A stretch of 64,000 nucleotides of DNA, from NCBI GenBank assembly GCA_051004015.1, contig JBPCKT010000150.1, positions 62,001 through 126,000 of the forward strand, in the 5' to 3' direction. The position numbers were made by a program, and so were the translations under genes. A model generated the notes under the pieces. That model searched no databases. It saw only the letters and a list, made by a program, of their open reading frames with translations, and was not told the DNA's origin. How positions within the stretch are numbered: the first letter of the stretch is position 1; each line of letters starts with the position of its first letter. Shown piece after piece: positions 23,521 through 31,394 of this stretch. This stretch comes from SXOA01 sp051004015. Lineage in GTDB: Bacteria > Planctomycetota > Planctomycetia > Pirellulales > Pirellulaceae.

Positions 23521-25132
23521 GGCATACGCCAAAGAGCCGGCAGCGAAGAATGCGGCCCCAAGCGGCGGCAGCGCCGAGGTCGTGCGTGCGTCTGCTGTTG
23601 CGGAGCGGACGCCCCGCGCGCCGCTGAACCACATGGCGAGTACGCAGATTGAAAACATCTACGCCGCTGGCACGCTGTACCGGATTGAGACGCCGCGAGC
23701 CGCCGAGCCCGCGCCGGTGCCGTCGCCCCATTTTGGCATGCGCGCTTCCCGCCGGCTGCCGTTGCGGTATCGGCTGGCGCAGATGGAAAGTGAAGAGATC
23801 GCTGCACCGCCGGCGAAGAGAGTGCCGCAGCCGGTCGTTCAACCCACCGCGCAAGCGCCGAAACCCGCGCGGCGAATGAAGGCGCAAATTCCAGCCCCGC
23901 CTGCCTTGCCGCCGGCTCCCGTGGTGGATGTCAAGGCTCCGCCCGTTGAGGTTCCAGTTCCCATCCTGCCTCTGGCCAACGCGATGGAGGTCTGCGAATC
24001 GTGGGACGAGCTCCTGGGGGATTCTCCCGTGGTCGCTAATTCGGCGCTAGCCGTCTGGCCGAGGGAGGAAGACCTGGCGGCTGCGCAAGCCAGTTCGCTG
24101 ATTACCCTCGACCTGGAAACGATGCCCGAGCTGCCGGCTCCGGTGACCGAATTTGTATACGAACGGGCCATGGAAACCGGAGCTCCCGAGGCGTCGTCCG
24201 TCAAGACCTATCGCCTCGACGCCGCTCACACGCCAGTCCCCGCGCCCCATCAGCCGCCCCAGCCGACGCTGGAAGACCTGATCAAACCGGCGGCGGAAGA
24301 ATTGCCGGCCAAGACTCAAGAGGCGAAGCTTCAAGACCGACCCCTCGTGGTCTCGGAAGAAGAGGCGGCTGAACTGGTCGGAGCTGCGATTCATGCTCCC
24401 AGCATCGAAGCCGCTCCCGTAAAACCAATCATCCCTACTCCGCAGCATTTCCAGCCGATGGTCCCTGCGTGGGAAGTGGACCGATTTCTCTGGCCGGCCC
24501 TCTGCGAAAAGCTGCTCCGCGACGAAAAATCCTACTTCGCTCAGGCCGGCGGGAAGATTGCCTCGGCTGTTCGGGACGGCCTCAAGTCGCTCGCCATCAC
24601 CGGCAGCCGGCGGGGCGAAGGGCGGACAACGCTGGCCTTGTGTCTGGCCCGCAGTGCGGCCAAGGCGGGGCTGAAGGTGGTCCTGGTCGATGCCGACTTC
24701 GCCCGCCCGCAGCTTGCGGCCGCTCTGGGCCTGGAAATCGCCGCCAGTTGGCACGAGGCGGCTCTGGGAAAAACTTCCCTCGCGGAGGTTGCCATCAAGT
24801 CCATCGAAGATAACCTCACCGTCCTGCCGCTCGATGTCTCCACCGCGGCCGCTCCGCTGTCGCTGGCGGACCCGCGGCTGACGCGGACGCTGCGCGACGC
24901 GGCACGCAGCTTCGACCTGCTGGTGTTGGATTTGGGGCCGACCTCGGCAGGGAGCGATTCGCTCTTTCCCGAGGATGAGCCACCCCCCGCGGACGCGGCC
25001 ATCGTGGTGCGAGATCTCCGCTACAGCACCTCCGCCGAAAGCCAGGCCATCGGCGAGCGGCTGAGCCTGAGCGGAATCGAGGCCGTGGGCATCGCCGAGA
25101 ACTTCGTTCCCCACGAGAAGCTTGTCGCTTAA
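23492..25132 (+). CDS. CpsD/CapB-like P-loop ATPase with long disordered N-terminus (546 aa)
   Basis: Residues 1-320 are Ala/Pro-rich and look disordered. The C-terminal domain (about 325-546) is a CpsD/CapB/ParA-like ATPase. Its P-loop is 'GSRRGEGRTT' (371-380), and Walker A' is 'KVVLVDADFARPQLA' (395-409). A later 'FDLLVLDLGP' forms Walker B. The Walker A lysine is replaced by Arg (GEGRTT where GEGKS/TT is usual). There is no obvious Tyr-rich C-terminal tail, so BY-kinase activity is doubtful. It probably regulates polysaccharide export or acts as a partition-type switch. It overlaps both neighbours (29 bases; TAATG at 25132). Confidence 0.75.
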   Translation: MSALDQAFIKAYAKEPAAKNAAPSGGSAEVVRASAVAERTPRAPLNHMASTQIENIYAAGTLYRIETPRAAEPAPVPSPHFGMRASRRLPLRYRLAQMESEEIAAPPAKRVPQPVVQPTAQAPKPARRMKAQIPAPPALPPAPVVDVKAPPVEVPVPILPLANAMEVCESWDELLGDSPVVANSALAVWPREEDLAAAQASSLITLDLETMPELPAPVTEFVYERAMETGAPEASSVKTYRLDAAHTPVPAPHQPPQPTLEDLIKPAAEELPAKTQEAKLQDRPLVVSEEEAAELVGAAIHAPSIEAAPVKPIIPTPQHFQPMVPAWEVDRFLWPALCEKLLRDEKSYFAQAGGKIASAVRDGLKSLAITGSRRGEGRTTLALCLARSAAKAGLKVVLVDADFARPQLAAALGLEIAASWHEAALGKTSLAEVAIKSIEDNLTVLPLDVSTAAAPLSLADPRLTRTLRDAARSFDLLVLDLGPTSAGSDSLFPEDEPPPADAAIVVRDLRYSTSAESQAIGERLSLSGIEAVGIAENFVPHEKLVA

Positions 25133-25947
25133 TGTACGAGACGCACTGGCAACTCGCGGCCCGACCGTTCGACCACTCGGCCGACGCGCGGTTCTATTAT
25201 CCGGGCGAGTCCCAGCAAGGGGCGCTCCTCAAGTTGCGCTACTCGCTCGAGAATCGCCGCGGAGCCGCGCTGCTCACCGGTGCCGCCGGCTTGGGCAAAA
25301 CTCTATTGGCTCAGACGCTCACACGGCAACTCGGTGAGAGTCTGTCGCCCAAGGTGCATCTGGTCTTTCCGCAAATGCCGGCCGGCCAACTGCTGGCGTA
25401 TCTGGCGGACCAGCTCGGCGCGGCAGGCGGGCCGACGCTGACCATCGAACAGAGCCTGCGGCGGATTGAAACGCGGCTGCGGGAGAATGCCAAGGCGGGG
25501 AAGCACGCGGTCATTGTCATCGACGAGGCCCACTTGCTCGATGACTCCCAAGCGTTGGAAACTGTGCGCCTGCTTTTGAATTTGGAGCAGGACGCCCGGC
25601 CGCTGGCGTCGTTCCTGCTCACGGGACAGACATCGCTGCTCCTTGCCATCGAACGCCGCCCCGATTTGGAAGAGCGGCTGGCGGTGAAGTGCCTGCTGCG
25701 GCGGTTCAAGCCGGAAGAAACGATGGGATATATCCAGCATCGCCTGACCGCGGCCGGGGCGAAGCGATCCATCTTCACCGACGGTGCTCTTGAGGCGATC
25801 CATCAGGAGACGCTCGGCATTCCGCGGCGGATCAACCGCCTCTGCGACCTGGCCCTGCTCGTCGGCTTCGCGGAAGAGCTGACTTCCATCGGCCCGGACC
25901 AGATTGCCGCCATCTCCGAAGAACTCGCCGGCGCGACAGCCGAGTAG
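25132..25947 (+). CDS. ExeA/GspA-like AAA ATPase, exopolysaccharide-associated type (271 aa)
   Basis: The opening 'MYETHWQLAARPFDHSADAR' is the hallmark start of ExeA-like and PEP-CTERM/XrtA-associated ATPases. Walker A GAAGLGKT is at 50-57 and Walker B 'VIVIDEAH' at 127-134. A sensor 'LLTGQTSLL' and a C-terminal winged-helix-like part ('IPRRINRLCDLALLVGF') follow. The ATG overlaps the stop of the CpsD-like gene (TAATG), so translation is coupled. The pairing of a CpsD-like and an ExeA-like ATPase is known from exopolysaccharide/exosortase loci. Confidence 0.88.
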   Translation: MYETHWQLAARPFDHSADARFYYPGESQQGALLKLRYSLENRRGAALLTGAAGLGKTLLAQTLTRQLGESLSPKVHLVFPQMPAGQLLAYLADQLGAAGGPTLTIEQSLRRIETRLRENAKAGKHAVIVIDEAHLLDDSQALETVRLLLNLEQDARPLASFLLTGQTSLLLAIERRPDLEERLAVKCLLRRFKPEETMGYIQHRLTAAGAKRSIFTDGALEAIHQETLGIPRRINRLCDLALLVGFAEELTSIGPDQIAAISEELAGATAE

Positions 25948-25972
25948 CGCGAGTAGCGTATGATGCGGGGAA

Positions 25973-27499
25973 ATGTTCCGCACTTTTTCATGGCCAAATT
26001 GCTTGATGCTCGCCGGCATTACGGCGCTCGCCGCAGTGCTGCGCCTGTGGCAAGTCAACGAGAGCCTATGGGTCGATGAGCTGCACACTTCCTGGTGCGT
26101 GCAAGGAAGCTTGTGGCAGGTGGCGGAGCGGGCGGCAGCGGGAAACCAGTCGCCGATGTACTTCTATCTGGTGTGGGGTGTGACGCGGCTGCTCGGTGAA
26201 CGCGAATTGACTCTGCGTCTTCCGAGTTTGTTGGCGGGAACTGCATTGCCGGGGATCATGTGGCTTCTGGTGCGCAGGCTGTGGCCGCGGGAAGGAGACG
26301 ATCCAGCGAAGCAGAATGGAAACGTAGAGCGGGATTGGCCAGCGATTCTCGCGGCATTTCTGGTCGCTATTGATCACACGTCCATTTTCTATTCCACGGA
26401 ATCCCGCCCGTACGCCGTCGTGCAACTCCTGTCGGTTGCCGTTCTGATTGCGTCGCTCAACCTCGTTTGGCAACCCTCTGCCGCCGCACCGCTTTGGTTC
26501 ATTTGGGCTTGTGCCGCGATCTTTTACTTCCAGTACACCAGCGTTCTGTTCCTGGCAGCCGTGATGGGAGCGCTGCTGATTTGGGCCGTCTTTCGTCCGA
26601 GCCAAGAATACAACTGGCAATCCTGGTTGGTGGATGTCGGGGGGACTGCCGCGGTCTGTGCGCCGGCACTCGTGCAACTCTTCGACATCGCTGCGCGGCG
26701 GGAGAATTGGGGCTCGTTCATTGAACAACCGAAGGTTTCTGACTTGCTCTTTAGCTATCCGTGGACGGCCGTGCCAGTCTGCTTGCTGCCGCTTTGTTTC
26801 TGGAAAATCGCGCGCCCCTTGCCGCAAGGGCTGCCGCTCATCTGCACGTCAGCCGCTCTACCGGTCCTGCTCGCCTGGAGCCTGTCGCACTGGCAAGTCG
26901 CGATGCTCTTCCATCCGCGATATGTGGTCTCAGCCCTGCCCGCAATGTGGATTGCGGTAGCCATCGCCACGCAATTGCCCTCGCGTCGCCCGATTCGCAT
27001 CGGTGCCCTGTTCGTCGTCGCGGCATTGGCGCTCGGGTGGTCCGGGATTGCCGAAAACATAGTCCGGACGGGTTGCGTTTTCACCGATCGGCAGGAAGAT
27101 TGGCGCTCCGCCATCGCCGCCGCCGAAGACGAGCACCTGCAACATCCCGGCTGGAAAATCCTTGTGCATTCGGGGCTCATCGAAACGGACGCCCTGCGTC
27201 AGCCGCATGACGCGGCAGCGCGAGAGTACGGACTGCTGCCCGTGAAGGCTCTCTATCCATTTCATGCCAGGGAGGAATCGCTGATCCCACTGCCGATGAG
27301 GGAGCCAGGAAAGCTCACCGAGGAAACGCGAACGGAAGTTCTGAAAGCCGGCGGGGCCATCGTCCTCCTGCGGCTGTCGGCGGAACGGTCCGTCGCTGTC
27401 GAAGATGATCTTGCCGAACGCATCGCCGAGAGTGAAGTCGTCAAACGGCAGGCGTTTGGCGATCTTCAAGTGCTGACGGTCCGTATCCGCCGCAAATGA
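25973..27499 (+). CDS. GT39/ArnT-like membrane glycosyltransferase (508 aa)
   Basis: This is a polytopic inner-membrane enzyme with about ten predicted helices and a C-terminal soluble part (about 370-508). The acidic pair 'WVDELHT' (D35, E36) in the first periplasmic loop and 'SPMYFYLVWGVTRLLGERE' are typical of the PMT/ArnT superfamily, which transfers sugars from polyprenyl-phosphate donors. It is 25 bases downstream of the ExeA-like gene and on the same strand, so it probably belongs to the same transcription unit. Substrate is unknown. It converges on the terpene operon with a 6-base gap. Confidence 0.8.
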   Translation: MFRTFSWPNCLMLAGITALAAVLRLWQVNESLWVDELHTSWCVQGSLWQVAERAAAGNQSPMYFYLVWGVTRLLGERELTLRLPSLLAGTALPGIMWLLVRRLWPREGDDPAKQNGNVERDWPAILAAFLVAIDHTSIFYSTESRPYAVVQLLSVAVLIASLNLVWQPSAAAPLWFIWACAAIFYFQYTSVLFLAAVMGALLIWAVFRPSQEYNWQSWLVDVGGTAAVCAPALVQLFDIAARRENWGSFIEQPKVSDLLFSYPWTAVPVCLLPLCFWKIARPLPQGLPLICTSAALPVLLAWSLSHWQVAMLFHPRYVVSALPAMWIAVAIATQLPSRRPIRIGALFVVAALALGWSGIAENIVRTGCVFTDRQEDWRSAIAAAEDEHLQHPGWKILVHSGLIETDALRQPHDAAAREYGLLPVKALYPFHAREESLIPLPMREPGKLTEETRTEVLKAGGAIVLLRLSAERSVAVEDDLAERIAESEVVKRQAFGDLQVLTVRIRRK

Positions 27500-27505
27500 C
27501 CGAGT

Positions 27506-29425
27506 CTACGTCGGGATCTGTAGCGGCAGCAGTTCGCGCTCTTGTGACTGCGGGACACCCCGTGGCCCGTCAAGGACGCTGTCGATGAGATAGTACATCA
27601 GCCGCCGCAGCTCTTCGGGCTGCAGTTTGTCGGCGATGGCTTCGGCGCGCTCTTGATGCTTGTCGATGAGACGTGCGGCTTTTTCAAAAACACCGGCCTG
27701 TTCGTAGAGTTGGCGGACGCGGGAGATGCGGTCGCCAGCCATCCGATGGTCGCCATTGACGAGATTTAACAATTCTTCCTGCCCAGCAGCGGACAGCCCT
27801 TCGAGCGCGAGGGCCCAAAGCACGGTGGGCCTGCCTCCGAGGATGTCGCCGCCGGCGGAGAGCTTGTTGTGCTCGTCCCCCTGCCAGTCGTTGAGGTCGT
27901 TGAGAATCTGGAAGGCCACCCCCAGGTTGCGGGCGAACTGCCGCACCGGCTCACGGTATTCTTCTGCGGACCCAGCCAGCCGAATGCCGCTGAACATGGC
28001 GGCTTCGAAGGCGGGGGACGTTTTGAGGGCGTAAATCTTGAGGGCGTCGAGCGGCTTGAGACGTTTGTCGCGGGCGTCGCGCCACAGCAGTTCGGCCCCT
28101 TGCCCTTCGGAGAGCCGCAGGTGGGAGTCGGCGAGGTTATCGAGAATGTCGGCCACCACGTCCGCCCCCAGCGTCTTCGATTCGCGGCTGACGAGCCGAT
28201 AGCCGAGGCCGATGAGGTAGTCGCCGACGTTGATGGCGGTGGGGATGCCGTACCGTTTGTGAATCGTCTCTTCGCCGTAACGGAAGGAGTCGTTGTCCTG
28301 AATGTCGTCGTGAACGAGGGAGGCCTTGTGGAACGTCTCGATGGACATCGCCGCCCGCCGGACGGAGTCGCTGACGTTTGTGGCAAGATGGTGTTCGCCG
28401 CCAGCCAATGTCCCTTTGCCGCCGGTCATGGCGTCGTAGACAGCGAGCGTGATGAAGGGGCGGGAATACTTGCCCCCCTTGCCGAGAAAGTCGTAGGCGA
28501 TGGCCTCCGTGGCGGCGATGGGGTCAATCGCGGCAATCCCCTGGCCGTTCACTTCCGATAGTTTCGGTCCGCCGCGTAGCCGCGGCGAAATGCGGTCCAG
28601 CTCTTCTGGCTTGAACAGGCTGCTGGCGGAGCGAAGCAGGTGGACGTAGCTGGCGGTTTGCTGCGTCGCTTCGCCCGGCTGGGTCTTGATGATGTCCAGC
28701 ACCCAGTCCTCGTCCACGCTCGTGTTGCGGCAGTCGCTGGAGAGGAGCGGCACGGCCATGCAGGGGATGCCGGCGAGCAGGATTTTGTCGATCGCTTTTT
28801 CGAGCACGTTCAGGCAGGCGACGCCAACGATGGCATCGACGTAGCCGCTGACGATGATCTTGAGAACGATGGGGGAGCCTTCGGCGACGAGAACCTTGTA
28901 CCCCATCTCGTCCGCCAGGCCGCGGAAATCGGCGATCGCGCACGCGCCACACTTCTTGCACTCCAGGCCGAACTCGTCGTAGTCGGCCGGGCAACCTTCC
29001 GCGTGTTTCAAACAGTGCGGCAGCAGAAACAGACGACGGGACGGCGGCACTGCGGCCACCTGGTCGCGCCAGAATTCGCTCGCCAGGACCACCATCATCC
29101 AGCCGACATATCCTTCGGGGAGATTGAGCGCGGTGAGCGTGTCCCGGACGACCTTTTCCATCTCGTCCTTTCCGAGCGGACGGGCCTTGTCGAGCCCAGC
29201 CGCCACCTCGCGGCATTTGGCATGGAGCTTATCCCGCAATTCCCGCGTTTCCGGCACCAGCTTGAGGTGCGTCGTCTGCCGCCGCTTGCTCCGCTTGGGA
29301 GCTTCGCCGGCAAACTCAGGGGGCACAAATTCAGCGGCCCGGCCGCTTGAAGCGGCCGCGTCGCTTCCGTCGTGGGGTAGGCTTCCAGCCTGCCCGGAAT
29401 CGGAAGTGGTGGGTGCGTAGTCCAA
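27506..29425 (-). CDS. DUF116-polyprenyl synthase fusion (639 aa)
   Basis: It has two parts. Residues about 55-260 form a DUF116-like domain with a Cys cluster: C138 and C145 ('LPHCLKHAEGC') and C156, C159, C162 ('ECKKCGAC'), suggesting a metal or Fe-S site. Residues about 300-625 form a trans-isoprenyl diphosphate synthase. The first Asp-rich motif is DDIQD (373-377) and 'GRPTVL' is at 531-536. The second Asp-rich motif is NDLND (509-513) instead of DDxxD. It should elongate isoprenyl diphosphates for the adjacent cyclase. The start is TTG with an AGGA site; residues 10-18 (SGQAGSLPH) come from a dispersed repeat. It lies 28 bases after the cyclase gene. Confidence 0.85.
   Translation of the reverse strand: MDYAPTTSDSGQAGSLPHDGSDAAASSGRAAEFVPPEFAGEAPKRSKRRQTTHLKLVPETRELRDKLHAKCREVAAGLDKARPLGKDEMEKVVRDTLTALNLPEGYVGWMMVVLASEFWRDQVAAVPPSRRLFLLPHCLKHAEGCPADYDEFGLECKKCGACAIADFRGLADEMGYKVLVAEGSPIVLKIIVSGYVDAIVGVACLNVLEKAIDKILLAGIPCMAVPLLSSDCRNTSVDEDWVLDIIKTQPGEATQQTASYVHLLRSASSLFKPEELDRISPRLRGGPKLSEVNGQGIAAIDPIAATEAIAYDFLGKGGKYSRPFITLAVYDAMTGGKGTLAGGEHHLATNVSDSVRRAAMSIETFHKASLVHDDIQDNDSFRYGEETIHKRYGIPTAINVGDYLIGLGYRLVSRESKTLGADVVADILDNLADSHLRLSEGQGAELLWRDARDKRLKPLDALKIYALKTSPAFEAAMFSGIRLAGSAEEYREPVRQFARNLGVAFQILNDLNDWQGDEHNKLSAGGDILGGRPTVLWALALEGLSAAGQEELLNLVNGDHRMAGDRISRVRQLYEQAGVFEKAARLIDKHQERAEAIADKLQPEELRRLMYYLIDSVLDGPRGVPQSQERELLPLQIPT
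29372..29396. repeat. Dispersed CTTCCAGCCTGCC repeat inside a coding region
   Basis: The text GTGGGGTAGGCTTCCAGCCT followed by GCCCG lies within the first codons of the prenyl synthase gene and is translated in frame as SGQAGSLPH. The same text is intergenic at 8492-8515 and 60903-60927, so here it has become part of a reading frame. Confidence 0.75.
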
Positions 29426-29453
29426 GGTGCAAATCCTAGTGGCGGGCTCGTCG

Positions 29454-31394
29454 TTAGGCGGGGCTCAGCGTCCGCACAGCTCGGCCCAGGGCGGAGACGG
29501 TGAACGCCAGCGGATAGAGCTTCTCATAATACCACAACTTGGCGAAGTAAAAACCTATCGGAGCCGCATTCCGGTGCCCCCCCCGCTCCACCCGCTGAAT
29601 GAGCCAAGTCAAGCCTTTTTCGATGGCGGGCATGAATTCCGGCTCGCTCGCCGCGGCGAGAAGGGCCTCGACGGCGAGGGCGGTTTCTTCGACGGAGGAG
29701 GTGAGGGGGCAATTGGGTGTGGTCTCGCTGGAGCTGCTTGTTACAGCCGCGTGGGGGTCGGTGCTGGGTACTGGGTACTGAGTACTAAGTACTGAGTACT
29801 CAGTACTCGGTACTCCGCTCTTCCCCCACACGCCGCTCCCCCAGCCGCCATCGGGGTTTTGGTGTTGGTGGAGCCAAGCCAAGCCGCGTTTGGCCTCGCT
29901 CGATTCCATTAAGCCGAGATCGCGATAGGCCATGAGAACCTTCGACGTGCCATAGACGGGATTGTCATCCGTCGGATGGTCTTGATTGCCGAACCAAAGA
30001 GGTGACCAACAACCATCTGAGTGCTGGTTGGTTTTCAAGAACTCCAGTCCACGTCGAAGCATTCGCACGTGGCGATTTTGCTGCGGCGATGATTTGTGCT
30101 CAGCGAGTTCGATGCGCGAGCTATTGTCCGTAAGGGACCAAGCCCGAAAAGATCTGAGCACATGCGCGGTTATGTCAGTCCCACTGCGATCGAACGGTAA
30201 CCTCCCCCATCCACGACAAAACGTCGGCCATCCGCCATCTCCATTTTGCAGGTCTATCAGCCAGATCTTGGCATCCGTCACACGGTGTCCTACTTGGGGA
30301 GATCCGTGGTGTGGAAAGGCTCTTATCATCCATGGAAATTCTGCTCGCAGCGCCAGCAGCGCCCCTGGCGTGTCATCCGCGTCCGGCACCGCGCCACTGA
30401 GGTCGCTCCAGCCCCAGCCGCCGGGGTCGGCGTCGGTGAAGGGGTGGCGGGCGAGGTGCTGGCAGGAGAGGAGCCAGTGGAGGCACTTCGGGCCAAGGAG
30501 GGCGGCCACGTCTTCGCCTCCGCTGGCGAGGGCGTTGATGGAGAGGGTGGTGACCCAGGTGGCCAGGTTGGTGTCGATGGGCCAACTGCCGTCGGGGCGG
30601 ACGGAACTGACCAGGAACTTGATTCCCTCGTGGGTCACGGCGTGGTCCTGGCGGCCGGTGGAGGCGAGGCTCATCACCACGAAGCTCGTCAGTGGCACCG
30701 CTTCCAGATAGCCGCCGCTTTCCGGCTGCATCTGGCGGAGAACTTTCAGGCTGCGGCTGATGGAGAGGCTTCTTATGAGTCGCGAAACAGGGTTCCACGG
30801 CTTTTGGTGGAAGTAGCGGCACTGGCCGATGGCAACGAGGGCGGGGATGGCGTAGCTGACCACCGGCATCCGCATGAAGCGGTACCACGACTGCGGCACG
30901 CAGGCGAGCTCAAACGGCAGCGGCGAGACCTCCTTCCACTCCACCAGCCCCGCCAGGGCCAGGTTCGTCATGATGGGGACGACAAACGTCTTATCCACCC
31001 CATACCGCGCCCGCAGCCCCTTGAGGCGCCCTTTGGCGTCGATGTATTTTTCCGCTCGCTCCAACAGCTCCTTGTGCTTGTCTGCGACTCCAGCTAGATG
31101 AATCGCCGCCACCACCAGCATCGTAGTCGCGATGTTCGAGTAGCTCTTGTCGGTATCGCCAAAGCCGCCGTCGTCGTTTTGATGGGCGGTGAGCCAGGCG
31201 ATTCCGCCGGAGATGAGAGAGTCAAATTTTGCACCTCCCTGTTTTTGCGTAATCGCCAAAGCACTCACTGCCGTCGCCGTGGAGAGGGCGCTGGTAGAGA
31301 GTTCCCCTACCCAATGGCCATCCGGCGTCCGCTCCGCCAGCAGGTCGGCTTTGGCGGTTTCGTAGGCGGCTTTAAGACGCTGGAGGTCGATCAT
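29454..31394 (-). CDS. Class II terpene cyclase, squalene-hopene cyclase-like (646 aa)
   Basis: This enzyme has an alpha-barrel fold of the squalene-hopene cyclase type and starts cyclisation by protonation. The catalytic DxDD motif is DADD at 338-341 ('AVPDADDTP'). QW-type repeats are visible at 72-78 (QNDDGGF), 383-389 (QNGDGGW), 457-463 (QHSDGCW) and 512-518 (QNPDGGW). 'RPDGSWPIDTNLATWVTTL' (267-284) is another family signature. Length is normal. Between the last QW repeat and 'SSVEETALAVEALL' (566-579) there is an extra linker with a repeat-derived peptide. It overlaps the M48 protease gene by four bases. The substrate (squalene or a shorter prenyl diphosphate) cannot be told from sequence. 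Confidence 0.87.
   Translation of the reverse strand: MIDLQRLKAAYETAKADLLAERTPDGHWVGELSTSALSTATAVSALAITQKQGGAKFDSLISGGIAWLTAHQNDDGGFGDTDKSYSNIATTMLVVAAIHLAGVADKHKELLERAEKYIDAKGRLKGLRARYGVDKTFVVPIMTNLALAGLVEWKEVSPLPFELACVPQSWYRFMRMPVVSYAIPALVAIGQCRYFHQKPWNPVSRLIRSLSISRSLKVLRQMQPESGGYLEAVPLTSFVVMSLASTGRQDHAVTHEGIKFLVSSVRPDGSWPIDTNLATWVTTLSINALASGGEDVAALLGPKCLHWLLSCQHLARHPFTDADPGGWGWSDLSGAVPDADDTPGALLALRAEFPWMIRAFPHHGSPQVGHRVTDAKIWLIDLQNGDGGWPTFCRGWGRLPFDRSGTDITAHVLRSFRAWSLTDNSSRIELAEHKSSPQQNRHVRMLRRGLEFLKTNQHSDGCWSPLWFGNQDHPTDDNPVYGTSKVLMAYRDLGLMESSEAKRGLAWLHQHQNPDGGWGSGVWGKSGVPSTEYSVLSTQYPVPSTDPHAAVTSSSSETTPNCPLTSSVEETALAVEALLAAASEPEFMPAIEKGLTWLIQRVERGGHRNAAPIGFYFAKLWYYEKLYPLAFTVSALGRAVRTLSPA
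29766..29813. repeat. GTACTGAGTACTAAGTACTG repeat inside the cyclase gene
   Basis: Seven close copies of the unit AGTACT(N) fill 29766-29813. Read on the minus strand they encode STEYSVLSTQYPVPST. The unit is a well-known intergenic repeat style in planctomycete-like genomes. Here it lies in frame at residues about 530-545 of the cyclase. Confidence 0.85.

Noticed and set aside
23492..25132. Assignment of the CpsD-like gene as a chromosome-partition ParA
   Set aside because: It lies beside an ExeA-like ATPase and a glycosyltransferase, and no ParB or parS-like sites are near; a CpsD/CapB-like role fits better, although not proven.
29766..29813. The AGTACT repeats as a frameshift or assembly error in the cyclase gene
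   Set aside because: The reading frame is kept on both sides and the downstream text still fits the cyclase family.
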